The position numbers and the translations under genes are program-made. A DNA stretch of 64,000 nucleotides from Atriophallophorus winterbourni (lineage: Eukaryota; Platyhelminthes; Trematoda; Plagiorchiida; Microphallidae): the NCBI GenBank assembly GCA_013407085.1, contig JACCGJ010005138.1, positions 1 to 64,000 on the forward strand, written 5' to 3'. The notes under the pieces were generated by a model that saw only the letters and a list, made by a program, of their open reading frames with translations, made no database searches and was not told where the DNA came from. Positions 37,801 through 48,131 of the stretch are shown here, piece by piece. Every line of letters starts with the position of its first letter. Within the stretch, counting starts at the first letter, position 1.

Positions 37801-40630
37801 TTACCATGGCAGAAGAGAACAATAACAAGACACAATAAATCGACGACGCCAAAAACCAAGCAGAACATTAATGACATTGGGGCATAATTTTAGTGTCTCC
37901 ACATACTTGGCAAACGCTGTCTTGGCAGCGTTTCGGAAATCAGCTGTTACAATCTCACAGGCAACGATGCTCTCCGTAAAAAGCTCTTCGTTTGCAACCT
38001 GTATAGGTTACTGTAGTTGGGTGACGTTTACGGATGCCTGACAATCGACTTCTGAAACTGATTCATTTTGCGACGTCACACCACGATTGGTGTAGAACTC
38101 TTAGTGGCCCAACCGTCACATGCCACAGGCAGCTAAAGACCCGAACAACTTACGCTTCAAGATAAGTCTCGAAACAGTGTTCAGTGGTGGTATTGTAGTA
38201 AGCATCTTTTTGGTGTTCGCTTAATCTTGTATAATGTCAAGTGAAGTCACGACGAATGCATGAAATAACAAGCCTGATCGATACAAAGTGACGAACAGTC
38301 ATAGACTGGACGTTGGGCAATATACTGTCAGATTACACAGGTCTAGACAGATACAAGAATGAAAATAGCAATGGCAATGAGACTCCAGCGTGTTTCCACA
38401 TGCAGCATGCTACTGGTGGCAAATCGATTTAGCACGGTGTTAGCTGCACAGCATAGAAGTATAATTGTATCCACGTACGTGATAAGAAAAGCTTGACATG
38501 ATGCATGATAGTGAAAGCCGCAAAGAAGCAGTCGTGTTGGTGTCACTACTCCTTCACATCACTTGGTTGAATACATGTCACATTGACGTTGCAGGGCTGT
38601 GATTTCAGTTTTTGTGCTTACTTCTCTGTAGATTAAACAGCTGTTTAAGTCCAGACCTTCCACCTTACTTATTATTATTTTGTCGAGGTTGTATGGCAGT
38701 AAAGCATTCGGTACATGCTATCGGTGTGATGCTCTCCTTGATAATTATGACGGTGGGGTATTTCATCTGACAACAGATTGTTGTTTCACTACGAACAAAA
38801 CACGGATGGTCAATCGTGCAGCATGTATGCGCTAACATCGTGCTAAATTGATTGGCCAACGGTAGCGAGCTGCATGCTGAAACACGCTAGAGTCTCACTA
38901 CATTTCTAGTTCCCCCCCTCATATCTGTCTAGGCCTGGGCAACCTGACGGTACCTTAGCCCACGTGCAGTCTCTGACTGTGCGGCACTTTGCCTGGATCA
39001 GGCTTGTGTTTTCATACCATACCATACCATGAACCAAACATTAAAAGAAGGAACTTAAGCAGAATAAAGAGCAACTATACATACTTGAATCATATCATGG
39101 AAGCGATCGACTTCGGCGTTGAATGCAGTCGCTTTAATTTCTCCACTCTCGTCGACCAATGTGAAATTGAACAATTTGCCATCACGACCTTGTTTGTTCC
39201 AAGTTCGGATGGAAGATTTTTGTGAGACACGTGCACGAATCGTCCAACGATTCTGGTAGGGATTCAAGCTCTGGATGGGGAACACTTTGGTCAGCCCAGA
39301 GTTCGGTGTACCAGGTGTTGATGGGTTAGTGGGAGCGTGGTTAACCGATTTCGGAGGGGTGTGCATGCCCTTCATTTCGGGTTTGACGGTTGTTGTGGTG
39401 TTTGTAGGGATTGGAGCGGTGGCATTACTAGTGACCGAACGGAATGGTGCGCGTGTGCTAGCGGCTGAAAATGTAAATATGTTACTTTTAAAAATGTTAG
39501 GGTGTGAGGAAAGGTACCTATTGATGCTAGCGAACCGTTAGCATCATCAACACGAAACAAAGGCCTGGAGCCAAACAGCAAAAAACAGAGTGTTAAACGA
39601 AAGGACTCTTTTGATGGTCGGCGCAAAGCGATATTGATCATCATCGTTTTAAGTGACTTCAAGCGCCACAAGAACTATTCAGACAAAACTAGAAACAACG
39701 GTTTTAAAGTATTTAATGAAAAGCTCATTCTGATAAACACGTATGATATGGTATGAAAGCATAAGCCTGATGCAGGCCAAGTGCCCCACAGTCACAGACT
39801 GCACGTGGGCTAAGATACTGTCAGGTTGCCCAGGCCTAGACAGATATGAGGAAGAAAAAAGAACAGGAGATGGTAGTGAGACTCCAGTGTCTTTCAGCAT
39901 GCAGTTCACTACCTCTGGCCAATCAATTTAGCACGGTGCTGGCCGCACAGCACGTAACAAGGAAGCAAGCTGGAAACCGTTAAATTAAGCATACTACCAG
40001 GGTAAATATCATTCGAGGACGATTGGTCTTAAGGGTTTATTGATCCCCAGTATGCTGCTTCAGACTAATGACTGCAAACAGCAGAAAACTGTGATGTTTC
40101 ATAAAAAACGAATACAGTACAGCAACAACGTTGTGAAAAAGCGTCACTAACTTGATTCATTTTCAACCCCGAGAATTTCCGCGTCCAACACTATCAAAAC
40201 AAACCTGTTATAGGAGAAAGTAAGAACAAGAAATCGAAATACAAACTTGTTCTGAACATTGTTGCAAACGTATTTCTTGATGCGAATAACCGTGTTATTC
40301 ACCAAATCGCCTTTCTCGATTAGCGGGTTCAACTGAGTAGCAAGCATCGCAACTGAATGAAAGCGTCAGAAAATGAGAAAGCTCACAAGAATGAGTTTGA
40401 ACACCATCCGAAAGGAGTAATCGATAACGGTTCTGACCACCAGTATTGCCCGGGACAACTTTGTAGCCCTAAATAAGGGTACATCAAGCGTTTAATAAAA
40501 ATGATTATGCATACCAACACTTTCAGAACGGGTTCATCCACGGTTTTACCTGAGTTTATAGTCTAAGAAAATGGAAGCATAATGGGAGAAAAGGATGTAC
40601 CTCAATCGCACCAGCGGTTAACGGTTGCAT
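28824..40630 (-). CDS. RPA1: Replication protein A 70 kDa DNA-binding subunit (RPA1/RPA70), complete, 13 exons, 623 aa
   Basis: RPA70 is the large subunit of the single-stranded DNA-binding heterotrimer used in nuclear replication, repair and recombination. Exons (plus coordinates): 40601-40630, 40515-40562, 40387-40468, 40247-40352, 40152-40204, 39085-39464, 37022-37229, 35428-35637, 32614-32876, 32308-32463, 30258-30368, 29237-29323, 28824-28961. All are bounded by GT/AG, all phases agree, and the total is 1872 nt; human RPA1 is 616 aa. The N-terminal OB fold (residues 1 to about 106) includes MLATQLNPLIEKG; a Thr/Pro-rich linker follows. Then come DBD-A (KVFPIQSLNPYQNRWTIRAR, LKAANKQF), DBD-B (VRLTLWGEDAENFD, AVKGAKVSDFNG) and DBD-C with its zinc ribbon (C476, C481, C495, C498) and WVTCFQDTAEQLLG. 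Start: exon 1 opens MQPLTAGAIE, like human MVGQLSEGAI. Introns carry SINE-A copies in both orientations, R4, R2 and Penelope remnants. No key residue appears lost. Confidence 0.95.
28986..29200 (-). repeat. SINE-A copy in RPA1 intron 12
   Basis: Near full length. It shares orientation with the gene, and its tail (tatggtatggtatg complement) begins only 25 bp from the acceptor of the last RPA1 exon. Confidence 0.88.
29459..29646 (-). repeat. SINE-A copy in RPA1 intron 11
   Basis: Blocks gtgactgcaagtgggttaag and gttgcctaggcctagacagg are clear. The body is shortened between the agtgagactccagc and tcaattaagc segments. Confidence 0.82.
30836..30975 (-). repeat. SINE-A copy, strongly decayed
   Basis: Recognisable only through caaaaggcacagtgccacac, gctcaggccttgcaagatat and the head stub. 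It looks older than the other copies. Confidence 0.55.
31214..31270 (+). repeat. SINE-A 3' fragment
   Basis: Contains gcagtctctgactgtgcagc, actttgcctggatcaggatt and a tttcatatata tail. Opposite in orientation to RPA1. Confidence 0.8.
31616..31725 (-). repeat. SINE-A fragment, decayed
   Basis: The order atcacaagcctgaagtcag, gacattgtcaggttgttc, ggctagataagcata is preserved despite many changes. Confidence 0.55.
31893..32133 (-). repeat. SINE-A copy, full length, in RPA1 intron 10
   Basis: Covers the entire unit, including the far 5' block (gcacagcacagaagtactgc, gattgcacatccgtgc). A second 5' stub of the family follows at 32165-32213. Confidence 0.88.
32165..32213 (-). repeat. SINE-A 5' stub
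   Basis: The segment cagcacgatgttagttacac with agcacggaattaccgcac is the extreme 5' block of the family without body or tail. Confidence 0.7.
32985..33385 (-). repeat. Cluster of at least three SINE-A copies
   Basis: A tail-only piece (32985-33035), a nearly complete copy (33040-33250) and an internally rearranged copy (33250-33385) follow each other in the same orientation within RPA1 intron 8. The aatgaatgaatg tail string separates the first two. Confidence 0.78.
33395..33555 (+). repeat. SINE-A copy, decayed, opposite to its neighbours
   Basis: Contains gttccactaccatttccc, aagcccgggcaagctgacag and cactttgcctggcttcgggt. Tail lost. Confidence 0.65.
34000..34505 (-). repeat. Unnamed GC-richer insertion, probably a repeat
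   Basis: This stretch differs in base composition from its surroundings (runs such as gggggtcccaccccgag and cacaccctcagacaccaccg). It has minus-strand frames with no recognisable domain. It ends where a SINE-A 5' part begins. I infer a mobile sequence but saw no termini. Confidence 0.35.
34509..35104 (+). repeat. SINE-A copy split by an insertion that includes an R2 piece
   Basis: The 5' part (34509-34590: gtacggcgcagctaacacc, actgattggtcacagg) and the 3' part (34968-35104: gctggagtctcactgcccc, ctttgcctggatcaggcatg) are separated by about 380 bp. That insert starts with the R2 end (ttgtgcgactatctcc-like, ctggaagatgagtcggcttc). Confidence 0.7.
35818..35905 (+). repeat. Short shared repeat (gagcagtt...cgtcag family)
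   Basis: The string ggttagagcagtt..gtaacgtttc.t.t..ac..aagc.tcgtcag is shared with 8872-8945. It may belong to the Penelope-like element whose RT remnant follows. Confidence 0.5.
36125..36475 (+). mobile_element. Penelope-like element remnant, reverse-transcriptase core
   Basis: The + frame gives SPALANMYMEYFETKALGV, a TGA, then WRYVDDTFVIIKQD, a second TGA, and NHLNNLDPRSK with VPFL-like IPPFLVFLE. This is the diagnostic (S)P..AN.YME.FE.KAL...W.RYVDDTF.I order of Penelope-like reverse transcriptases, with the catalytic YVDD retained. Two in-frame stops make it a dead copy. It lies in RPA1 intron 7, antisense to the gene. Confidence 0.75.
36487..36687 (+). repeat. SINE-A copy with internal 3' deletion
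   Basis: Full 5' block and body. The sequence jumps from gggcaacctgac straight to actttgcctgg, removing about 40 bp of the 3' block. Confidence 0.85.
37656..37757 (+). repeat. SINE-A 3' half
   Basis: Starts at tatcagtatgcctcagcaac and ends tttcatacgtatgtat; 5' truncated. Confidence 0.75.
37840..37998 (-). other. Exon-like open segment inside RPA1 intron 6
   Basis: On the minus strand, a pyrimidine-poor but valid ACAG acceptor at 37999 is followed by an open frame of more than 40 codons rich in Glu/Ala/Thr (EELFTESIVACEIVTADFRN). No consensus donor was found where the frame stays open. RPA1 exons 6 and 7 join perfectly without it, so it would be a cassette exon, a pseudo-exon or a decayed foreign fragment. 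Confidence 0.3.
38100..38780 (+). repeat. R4 interspersed repeat, copy 2, with SINE-A inserted
   Basis: Co-linear with 27780-28140. The unit is interrupted by the SINE-A at 38257-38478 between the gtcaagtgaagtcacgacg block and the catgatagtgaaagccgc block. Confidence 0.65.
38257..38478 (-). repeat. SINE-A copy inserted in R4
   Basis: Runs from the tail complement tgcatgaaataacaagcctg to the 5' block gttagctgcacagcatagaa. Its position inside R4 shows that R4 is older. Confidence 0.8.
38801..39030 (+). repeat. SINE-A copy, full length
   Basis: Complete unit from cacggatggtcaatcgtgc to a three-unit cata(c) tail, in RPA1 intron 6, ending about 55 bp from the exon 6 donor on the opposite strand. 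Confidence 0.9.
39738..39953 (-). repeat. SINE-A copy in RPA1 intron 5
   Basis: Complete except for the far 5' block. Tail complement tatgatatggtatgaaagc. Confidence 0.88.
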
Positions 40631-41251
40631 TATAGATTGCGTCGAAGTGTAAAAATGAATTTAGCTTGAAACTTTCCGGCTACAATTAAAATATGAGTCA
40701 TTAAAACGGAAGGCTCAAATGGCAAATATTTAAAATCAAGTATTTCTCGCGAATAACTGAGTACATCGAAAAAGCGACATGTGAATAATAGTGGGTGAAT
40801 ACATAAGTAACGCAAATTCAAATGGTTTATAAAGTTCTTGGGAAATACTCGGTTTAGTTGTCGCCGATTTATCGAATCCACATGCATTGCACGAAAAACA
40901 TTCACGGTAGTTACTCTGCAACCTGATGAACATTTGCAAAATGGCAATGCCTACATTACCCGTAATTCTGTGGCTACAATAGTGTCGGGCTAGCATCAAC
41001 TGTTCCTTGGGAAGGTTCATAGAGAAAATAGAGAACACGTTTAGACACGATTCAAAATTAAGGATAAAGATGTGCGATAACATGATGGTTCATTTCACAT
41101 ATACCGATGAGCGGCCAAACACGTAATGAGTATTTTAAGCTGAGTCAAAGTTGCCCAAAAGTTTGCGAATCGAGCCAAAAGCCTGGTAAATATTTTACTA
41201 AAGAGAGAGGGAAAACCTCAGACTACATTTATTCCATGAATGCGCGGTACA

Positions 41252-41490
41252 GTATGTATGTATGTATAAAATCACAAGCCTGATCCAGCAAAGTACCGCA
41301 CAGTCAGAGATTGCACGTGGGCTAAGATACTGTCAGGTTGCCCAGGCCTAGACAGTTAAGGGGAAGGGAAATAGCAATAGCAGTGAGACTCCAACGTGTA
41401 CTCACATGCACCTCACTACTAGTGGCAACTCAATTTAGCACGGCGTTAGCTGCGTAGAACGGAAGTGCTGCACGATCGCACATCCGTGCG
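41252..41490 (-). repeat. SINE-A copy upstream of RPA1
   Basis: Full length, tail complement agtatgtatgtatgtat. It is followed at 41490-41525 by a short plus-strand tail (aggcttgtgatttcatacag), so two copies meet head to tail-remnant. Confidence 0.85.
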
Positions 41491-41557
41491 GTACTGCCTA
41501 ACTGTAGGCTTGTGATTTCATACAGACGCGTTTCTGCTTGAGTAAGGGTTTATGAAG

Positions 41558-41634
41558 CCACGCTGCGGTGGGATACTGGATAGGGCGTTCGACTTTGAAT
41601 CAACGGGTCTTGGTTCGAATCTCGTCGTTGTTTC
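41558..41634 (+). repeat. tRNA-Gln-like SINE head or tRNA pseudogene
   Basis: The segment has an anticodon-loop-like cttTGaa context (cgttcgactttgaatcaacg, as in tRNA-Gln UUG) and a strong B box (ggttcgaatc) at normal spacing. An A-box-like tggatagggcg lies upstream. Acceptor-stem pairing is not evident, and the sequence continues without a CCA-like end. A tRNA-derived SINE head or pseudogene is therefore more likely than a functional tRNA. Confidence 0.5.
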
Positions 41635-41769
41635 ACTTTTCGGGAAATGAGTTGAAATCAGCTCACAGCCATACCCATGTAAAGTGGGTACTAACAATAT
41701 TGTGAAAAATAGTTGCGAGACTAACAACGAGTTCCTAGGGTGATCTCACATCACGTGTAGATTTTCATG

Positions 41770-42590
41770 TTAAAGGAAACGAAACAGGGGGCGCCCTCCT
41801 AACAGCAACGAACATATGAGTCTTATCGGTCTGATGATGTATAAAAAATAAAACCCAAACGTTTCATTTTCCTGTAAGATTAAGCAAGAAAGTAGAATAT
41901 GTCGTAGTATGATTGCGTAAAAATCAAATTGAAATAACGTTGCAACAATCGGATAAAGCATTTTTGGATTAGAGTTTTTCGCGTGGTATAGATGCGTCAG
42001 TAAACCAAAAACGTTAGACAGAGGAGGACTTTGTGTTTGAAAAAAACTTCAGCCAAAACTGCTCAAAATGATTGCTCCAAACTTATTTCGACTAGAGCCG
42101 ATTTTTGGCAATTATATCGGAATGCGCAAAACGATAGCCTACTTACAATGATTTGGTAGCACCGGTCGAATAATTCTCATTATCGTTATTATCAGGGACA
42201 GAGTGAAACCGGTGGCAAATACCAAGTGCTTAAATGTCATACAACCATGAAATCAGAACATCCTAAAAAGATGAAAGACTAGATCTGAATAGCCACGGTA
42301 AATGAAAAAAGATTAAGCACAGACACCATAAGATGAAGTGACTACACTTTGAATATTTTCGTGCGGAAATTAAAATAGTTCCTTCCCTTATTCTGGATCA
42401 AAAGTGTCGATAACCCGTTTAAGCTCATCAGCGGAAAAAACCTCGGTAAGTTATACTAGCAAGGAAAGCTGTGAGATTAGAGGAGCACATCACCGCCCAG
42501 GAATCCAAGCGTCTCGCCAAGTAAAACGTGCTTTTGAACAGCTGTTTTGGCTGTAAGAACGGTAATTCCGATTGTTCATCCGCATAAATA
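41770..42590. other. Intergenic sequence with no recognised gene
   Basis: Nothing beyond short unsupported open frames was recognised between the tRNA-like segment and the R3 tandem copies. Confidence 0.45.
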
Positions 42591-42614
42591 ACTTGTGATC
42601 CTCAATCAAATTAG

Positions 42615-43020
42615 AACTACTAAGCCAATATATTGTGGTGCGCACATCCCCTTCCCTTACACAACACTACCGGTTTCTTGCTGTTTGCCGTCATCAGGTG
42701 GAGACAGTAAGATTAGGTTCAGTGAGCCATGCAACAGTGAAAAAGTGGTAACAATAGTTAAACTTGAATGCCACTGTTTGATAGGGTTCGTACAACGAAT
42801 CACGACGTTCAAACACAGAATCACATATGATTCATGGTCAAGCACTCTAGGCGCTTTACATGATCAATGTATTGTGGTGGTCGCATCCCCTTCACTAGCA
42901 CAACACTACCGGTTTCTGGCCGTTTGCTTACATCTGGTGGAGACAGTAAGATTAGATTCAGTGGGCCTTAAAACAGTGGAAAATAGTAACAAAAGGTAAA
43001 CTTGAATGTCACCAGGCCTA
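42615..43020 (+). repeat. R3 repeat, two tandem copies
   Basis: Two units of about 150-240 bp start with tattgtggtgcgcacatcccc and tattgtggtggtcgcatcccc. Both contain acaacactaccggtttct, gtggagacagtaagatta and a aaacttgaatg end. Inverse relatives occur at 9830-10010 and 24465-24545, and a related short block lies near 2750-2800. Confidence 0.75.
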
Positions 43021-43029
43021 CCAGGCTTC

Positions 43030-44400
43030 TGCAACTTCACGTCATGTCCAGTGCTTCTTTACACACCCATTATTCTGAAGAACCAGAAGAATTCGTCTTT
43101 ATGTTAACCAATGAGTATCGGGTGAGTAATGAGCAAGTTGATTCTTTCTATTTAAAGCTTTAATAAGTAAAGTTTGAGTAAGCACCGTTGATCCTTACAT
43201 GCAAGATGGCATATTATCTTCTAAACTCCCCTTTGAGCCTATTGAGCGAAACACATTCGCCAATTGACAGTGGACTATACTTGATATGTATTTTATAAGT
43301 CAATTCTATCCATGCGAAATTAGTTTTCGCTGGTACTCTTGACAATCGCTGTCAAGGATGGAGCCACTGCTACTCAATGTACTAGGAAGCCACTTGTCAA
43401 GACTTCGCGAATTCCACCTCAATACCAAAAACGTTAGCCTCGGGTTACACTAAACTAAGTAGGTCGACAATGTTAAACAAACTTCAGAGGCAGAAGATTC
43501 GTTCCAAGAGAATGGAATTTTATTCCATGGTTTCAGTTCTTTCTTTTCTTCAACGACTAACTTGCTAGTTTGAGCCTTACGAAACTTTCGAGGATATTTG
43601 ATCCCTTGCGAGATTATTAGTGAAAAGATTCAAATTAGATACAAAGTTCGAGCATGATCATGAGAACCGAAAGTGTAAAATTAGATCATGCAGCATCAAA
43701 TGCTGCTTTGTTCATACATTTAAAACAGGTTTCGGAAAACGCAAAAGCTGCTCAATGCTTACATGCTTCAAGTGGAAGCATATTCGCTGCAGGGAGATGA
43801 AACAGAGATATACCGCGATATTATTTCAAGGAGACATAACGAACGTCTTCCACTGTCTGAATTAAAGCAAGCAGGTAGTCAATTTCAAATCGCATCTTTC
43901 TCTGCTGAACCTCTAAAGGGCTCTATAAAAGACGATTAATCTTTAACTAAGACCAACACCACAAATCTACTGTGAAGCTAAATAACGTAATAACGTAACA
44001 TAATCTGTTTACGTTATCTCACGCATATAAGCAAAAGACGCTTCGGGCATGCTTTCAATTGTTTTCCCTGTGTCAGCTCGAATGCAATATTCTTTTTCCG
44101 CTTTACCGTGGTGCAAAAGTTGCGAACCTGTTTATATTTAAAAAAGCTATCCCCGATTTCTCCTGTGCATAAGATTTCCAAAGACGCTTTGTATTCGGAG
44201 TAAATGTTGGAAAGATTTATCCATCCAGGGTGGGTTTCTGGCCTATGCGCGAGGAAAAACCAGGCGCATACAACCACTTTCGTGATATTAGACAAAACGT
44301 TTTTTTCCACATTAACTCCAATGGCGTGTCGGGAGGCGTGGACCAATCTAACTGACTTGCGAATGACACGAGTTCATCATTTTTTGTTTTCGTAAAATTT
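43030..44400. other. Intergenic sequence with no supported gene
   Basis: A 110-codon minus frame at 44014-44346 is open, but it has no recognisable domain, partner exon or repeat relation. It is left uncalled. Confidence 0.4.
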
Positions 44401-44403
44401 CAT

Positions 44404-44589
44404 GCGGCCAACACCGTGCTAAATTGATTGACCAGAGGTAGTGAGCTGCATGCTGAAACAGGCTGGAGTCTCACTACCATTTCCTGTTCTTTTTTCCTCA
44501 TATCTGTCTAGGCCTGGGCAACCTGACAGTAACTCAGCCCACATGCAGTCTCTGACTGTGCGGCACTTTGCCTGGAGCAGGCTTGTGCC
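44404..44589 (+). repeat. SINE-A copy without tail
   Basis: Head to ggagcaggcttgtgcc, then a direct switch into LINE coding sequence at about 44590 with no microsatellite tail. The junction is therefore a breakpoint, not an intact insertion end. Confidence 0.85.
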
Positions 44590-45250
44590 ATCACCGCGGC
44601 TCTTTATACTGGGGTCTCAAACCTATGCGTGTCCATTTGAAAGGCAAGGAGCAATGATCACTGCATCCGACAGAAGAACCTACACGGCCTTCGGATACAT
44701 ACCACGGTCTGGTTGGGAAGAAGAGATCAAGCGTAGTGTGACGCTGTTGGGGAAGAATTCTTGTGGGCTCAACGATATGTTGCACTAATCCGCATTCTAA
44801 CATGCATTCTAAATTTTAAACTTTAAATCATCCACGTTGATATCGGGTGAGTTCAAATGACCCATTATTAATAAATCACCGGATTGGCAGTATCTATGCG
44901 CATTTGTGATCAGCTCCAAGCGGTTAGCATGGGCGAGCGATAAAGAACACCCAAAGTAGTTTCACCTGAATCCGTTTTCAATTGGCACAATACCACCTCT
45001 GCCGTGCCGAGATTTCGGAAACGTTCTGGAACGGTCATCGCTAGGTGATTTCAGTATAAAGTGCTACCACAACATCAACTGGCTCGATCCCTGTGGAAAG
45101 TGTGATAACTTGGGATAAAGAGCACATTGTCCACATAATTGGATGAACACCACGTTTCTGTCACCGCAATCAGGTCAGGATCTTTAAAACGCGCAAGCTC
45201 ATTCAGCTTTGTTTATTAGACTCATTGCGTTAAAGTATAATACCTTCTTT
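44590..45250 (-). mobile_element. CR1/Jockey-like LINE, APE endonuclease domain, 3' truncated
   Basis: On the minus strand the frames show DPDLIAVTETW (the endonuclease ETW box) near 45190-45160 and, near 44780-44660, LVQHIVEPTR, TTLDLFFPTR and GCSDHC. This is the usual end of an APE-type LINE endonuclease. Between them the frame is broken several times. Sequence stops at the SINE-A boundary at 44589, so the RT half is absent. Confidence 0.75.
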
Positions 45251-45639
45251 TACAGCAATCGGGGTGAATTTAACGTCCTTCACTGTATGTGTTGTTCCCT
45301 TTTCACAACCCGAATATCCACAATATGAAGATCTGTTTCCCCAGAATGGGGTTCTTGCGTAAGTTTTTGAGTAGCGGTTTTCATTCGAATTCTATCCTCT
45401 GGGGAAAGATTACGAAAGATACGATATGTTTCCTCGTTAAGTCTTGATATTTCAATAGTTCAATAGTGTATTTATGCTAAAATAAGCACATAGCTTCAAA
45501 TAACCACAGAGTGTTTTGTACAGCGGTAAGAAAAATGATAAAAACATAAGAATGGGGTCAAAGGCCATAAAGCGGGCCTCATTCGCGTTCAAACTGCATC
45601 TTCTTGGGATTCTGGTGGCATTTGTACAGGTAGAGCATC

Positions 45640-47560
45640 GATTTCAGACACGGCTACCCACTACATCCTCCAGTGCAGCGGATATTGGCATATCATCCAG
45701 GACTGTCATATCGTCTACGTTAGGAGTGAATATGTAATTGTAATAAACTTGGAACGCAGTAGAAGTGGTAAGAGTCAACATACCCTTCCAGATGTGCGTG
45801 TTTGAAACAGATAGGGAATTTACAACTACTGCAGGCAGTGTGTTCCAAAATCGAGGAATTCGAATTGGTAAGAAATTGCTGTGGCAGTTTGAGCGGCTCG
45901 TTTTGCATGACACTTTGAGGTAATGTCAACGGTGGTTAACAAGAGAGGACAAGAGGGAGATATTCCTGCATGGATGATCAAGTTCGCTGAGTCCACTAAA
46001 TGTGAAGATCAGGTCTCCCCGCAGACGACGGTATTAAAGGGAGAAAGGTTTACACTTCCTTGTACGCTATACTGGAAAAATCACGAATAAACTTTGTAGC
46101 TCTGCGTTCTGGTTTCTACATTAGCTGTACGTCCTGCAGCCATGGGCTCTAGGCGCTGACAGAGTATTTCAACGATGGACGAATATAGGCTGTCGCCAAA
46201 CGTGGCAAGATGTTTGCGTTAAAAATTCCAGAGGTTCGCCTAAGAAATCCTAAATTTCTATGGGCCGATGCAGCAGTTTTGCAGCAATGACGAGAGCAGC
46301 CAAGGTCACACTGAATAATGATTCCTAAGTCAGATTGGGTCTCGACATTCGGTAGTTGCTGACCTCCTAGGGTATAAAGAAATGGCGATTTAATTTTCAA
46401 TGATTGTACGTGGCACGTGAATATATTAAAGAGAGGGCGGTCTAGAGTCGACCAGGTGTGAAGCAAATCTAGATCGATCTGCAATTTATCGTGGTCCTCC
46501 TGTTGTCGCCAAATCTTAATATCATCCACGAACATAAAAGGGTGAGGTTATTGTTGCGCCGACATAATTGATGAAAATCAGAAATAAGCGTGGGCCTAGC
46601 ACGGATCTTTGTGGGACATCACAGATTGCTGTCAAGCTCTCTGGAAGGGATTCCCTGACACGTAGAAATGGTTCAATCCAGGCCAGAAGGGGGGACACCA
46701 ATTTTATAAAGCTGTAGCTTGTGTATTAGTATATTATCATCGACACGGTCAAATGCTTTTGAAAAATCGAGGTAAACAACATCTACCCGTAAGCCGAAAT
46801 CAACTGCTTTGGTCCAGTCATCGCGCGCCAGTATGAGATTCGAGGTGTGGGAACGATGTATGCGGAACCCGCGTTGTTCCATTGTCAGAAGCTTGTTCGT
46901 TTCGAAATGATTTATTATGGCATCAGCCAAGATGCTCTCCGTAATCTTGGAGGTAATTAAGATACGGGTGATTTGTCAGTAATTGTTTGGTATCGTACGA
47001 TCACCAGATTCATTGTGGAATCTCTGCATCGTGCAACGAACGTCGGAAAAGTTGCTACGAAGTCTGAGAGTATGATCACTACGGTAATTAGGGCTTTGGG
47101 ATAAATTCGATTGATCTCCGCGGAAGAGTACGGGCGCATTCAGTATTTTTCGATAAACAATGTCAGGGGTAAAAAGAATGTTTGAAAGGTGGGGATTATT
47201 GAGATTGGTATAGCAGTATTGCGTCCTGTCACCTGAAAGATAGGTTCAAACTGCGATCGGAGTGCGTTCACTACATCAACCGAGGTAATTGTTAACCCTC
47301 TTAAAGAATGGAGAGGCGGGATAACGATTTTCACCTTTCTTCTCCAGTTTATATGCTGGTAGAGGAGTTTTGGATTTTGCAAGAACTTGTCGGCCATGTC
47401 ACGCTGATATTAATATCGGTCTTGCCGATTGAGAGAAATGCTATAATTCCGCAAACGTCGATATGATTCCCATCTGGAAGGAGTCGGACAAGCAGTACAA
47501 TCGTACCGAGCTTGATTACGTAGTCAATAGTCAATAGTCTATTACGATATAAAAAGCGGG
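45640..47560 (-). mobile_element. CR1/Jockey-like LINE, reverse transcriptase, decayed
   Basis: Minus-strand pieces in order: linker (47540-46960); RT fingers/palm (46930-46670, QRGFRIHRSHTSNLILARDD and VVYLDFSKAFDRVDDNIL); a GSVLGP-like box (RSVLGPRLFLIFIN, about 46610-46570); the catalytic box FVDDIKIW (about 46535); the thumb (LPRLATAYIRPSLKY); and the C-terminal end (45913-45644, RFWNTLPAVVVNSLSV). Several frameshifts and stops make it inactive. It is upstream of the endonuclease-only piece at 44590-45250, so the two are separate copies or a rearranged one. Confidence 0.8.
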
Positions 47561-47564
47561 GAGC

Positions 47565-48131
47565 TTGTACAAACCGCAGGGTGGATTGTGCGGTGGGTCG
47601 AATTAGCGCAATTGCATTTCTGGTTCTGCTTCGAATTTCTGCATTTCTGCGCTAAGGCGCGCATGGTTTTTCTGTTGTGGACATGGTAAAAAGTACATGC
47701 TATTACTTCACGAACTCTTTCAAGCAGTCGCCAAGTCTCACAATTTCCGTCTGCTCAAAACGGTCTTTGCCGCGTCGTCAGACTTGAAGACGGTTTTTAG
47801 TGGTCTCGAAGAGGCATTTCAATCTTCTGGTCTTCGACGTAGGCGGAATGTAGAAACTAATGTTGCGCCGAATTCTCCATGGTCGAATAACTGTGAAAAA
47901 GAAATAAAAGCCACAGTGAACTCTTAGGATAGAACTTGAGGAAAGCAAAACGTCTTTAAAAACAGAAAAACTGTATGAATTCTTAAACAAGTTTAGTTTC
48001 ACGTGTTAAGGAGGTACACAATCCATTGCACTGCGCTGAATGATTGTTCAGCGCAATAGTCGAATACCTTTCAAAATATTAAACAGCCCGCGAAAAACCG
48101 CGATTTATTGCCTTTGTCATTATTGATACAT
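47565..48131. other. Sequence between LINE and Gypsy element, no recognised gene
   Basis: A 76-codon plus frame (47697-47927) has no recognised domain. There is no trace here of the BEL Gag sequence that lies on the other side of the Gypsy element. Confidence 0.45.

Noticed and set aside
41558..41634. Functional tRNA gene
   Set aside because: No acceptor-stem pairing and no clean tRNA boundaries despite the good B box.
44014..44346. 110-codon minus-strand open frame
   Set aside because: No domain, no splice partner and no repeat relation recognised; length within chance for this AT-rich DNA.
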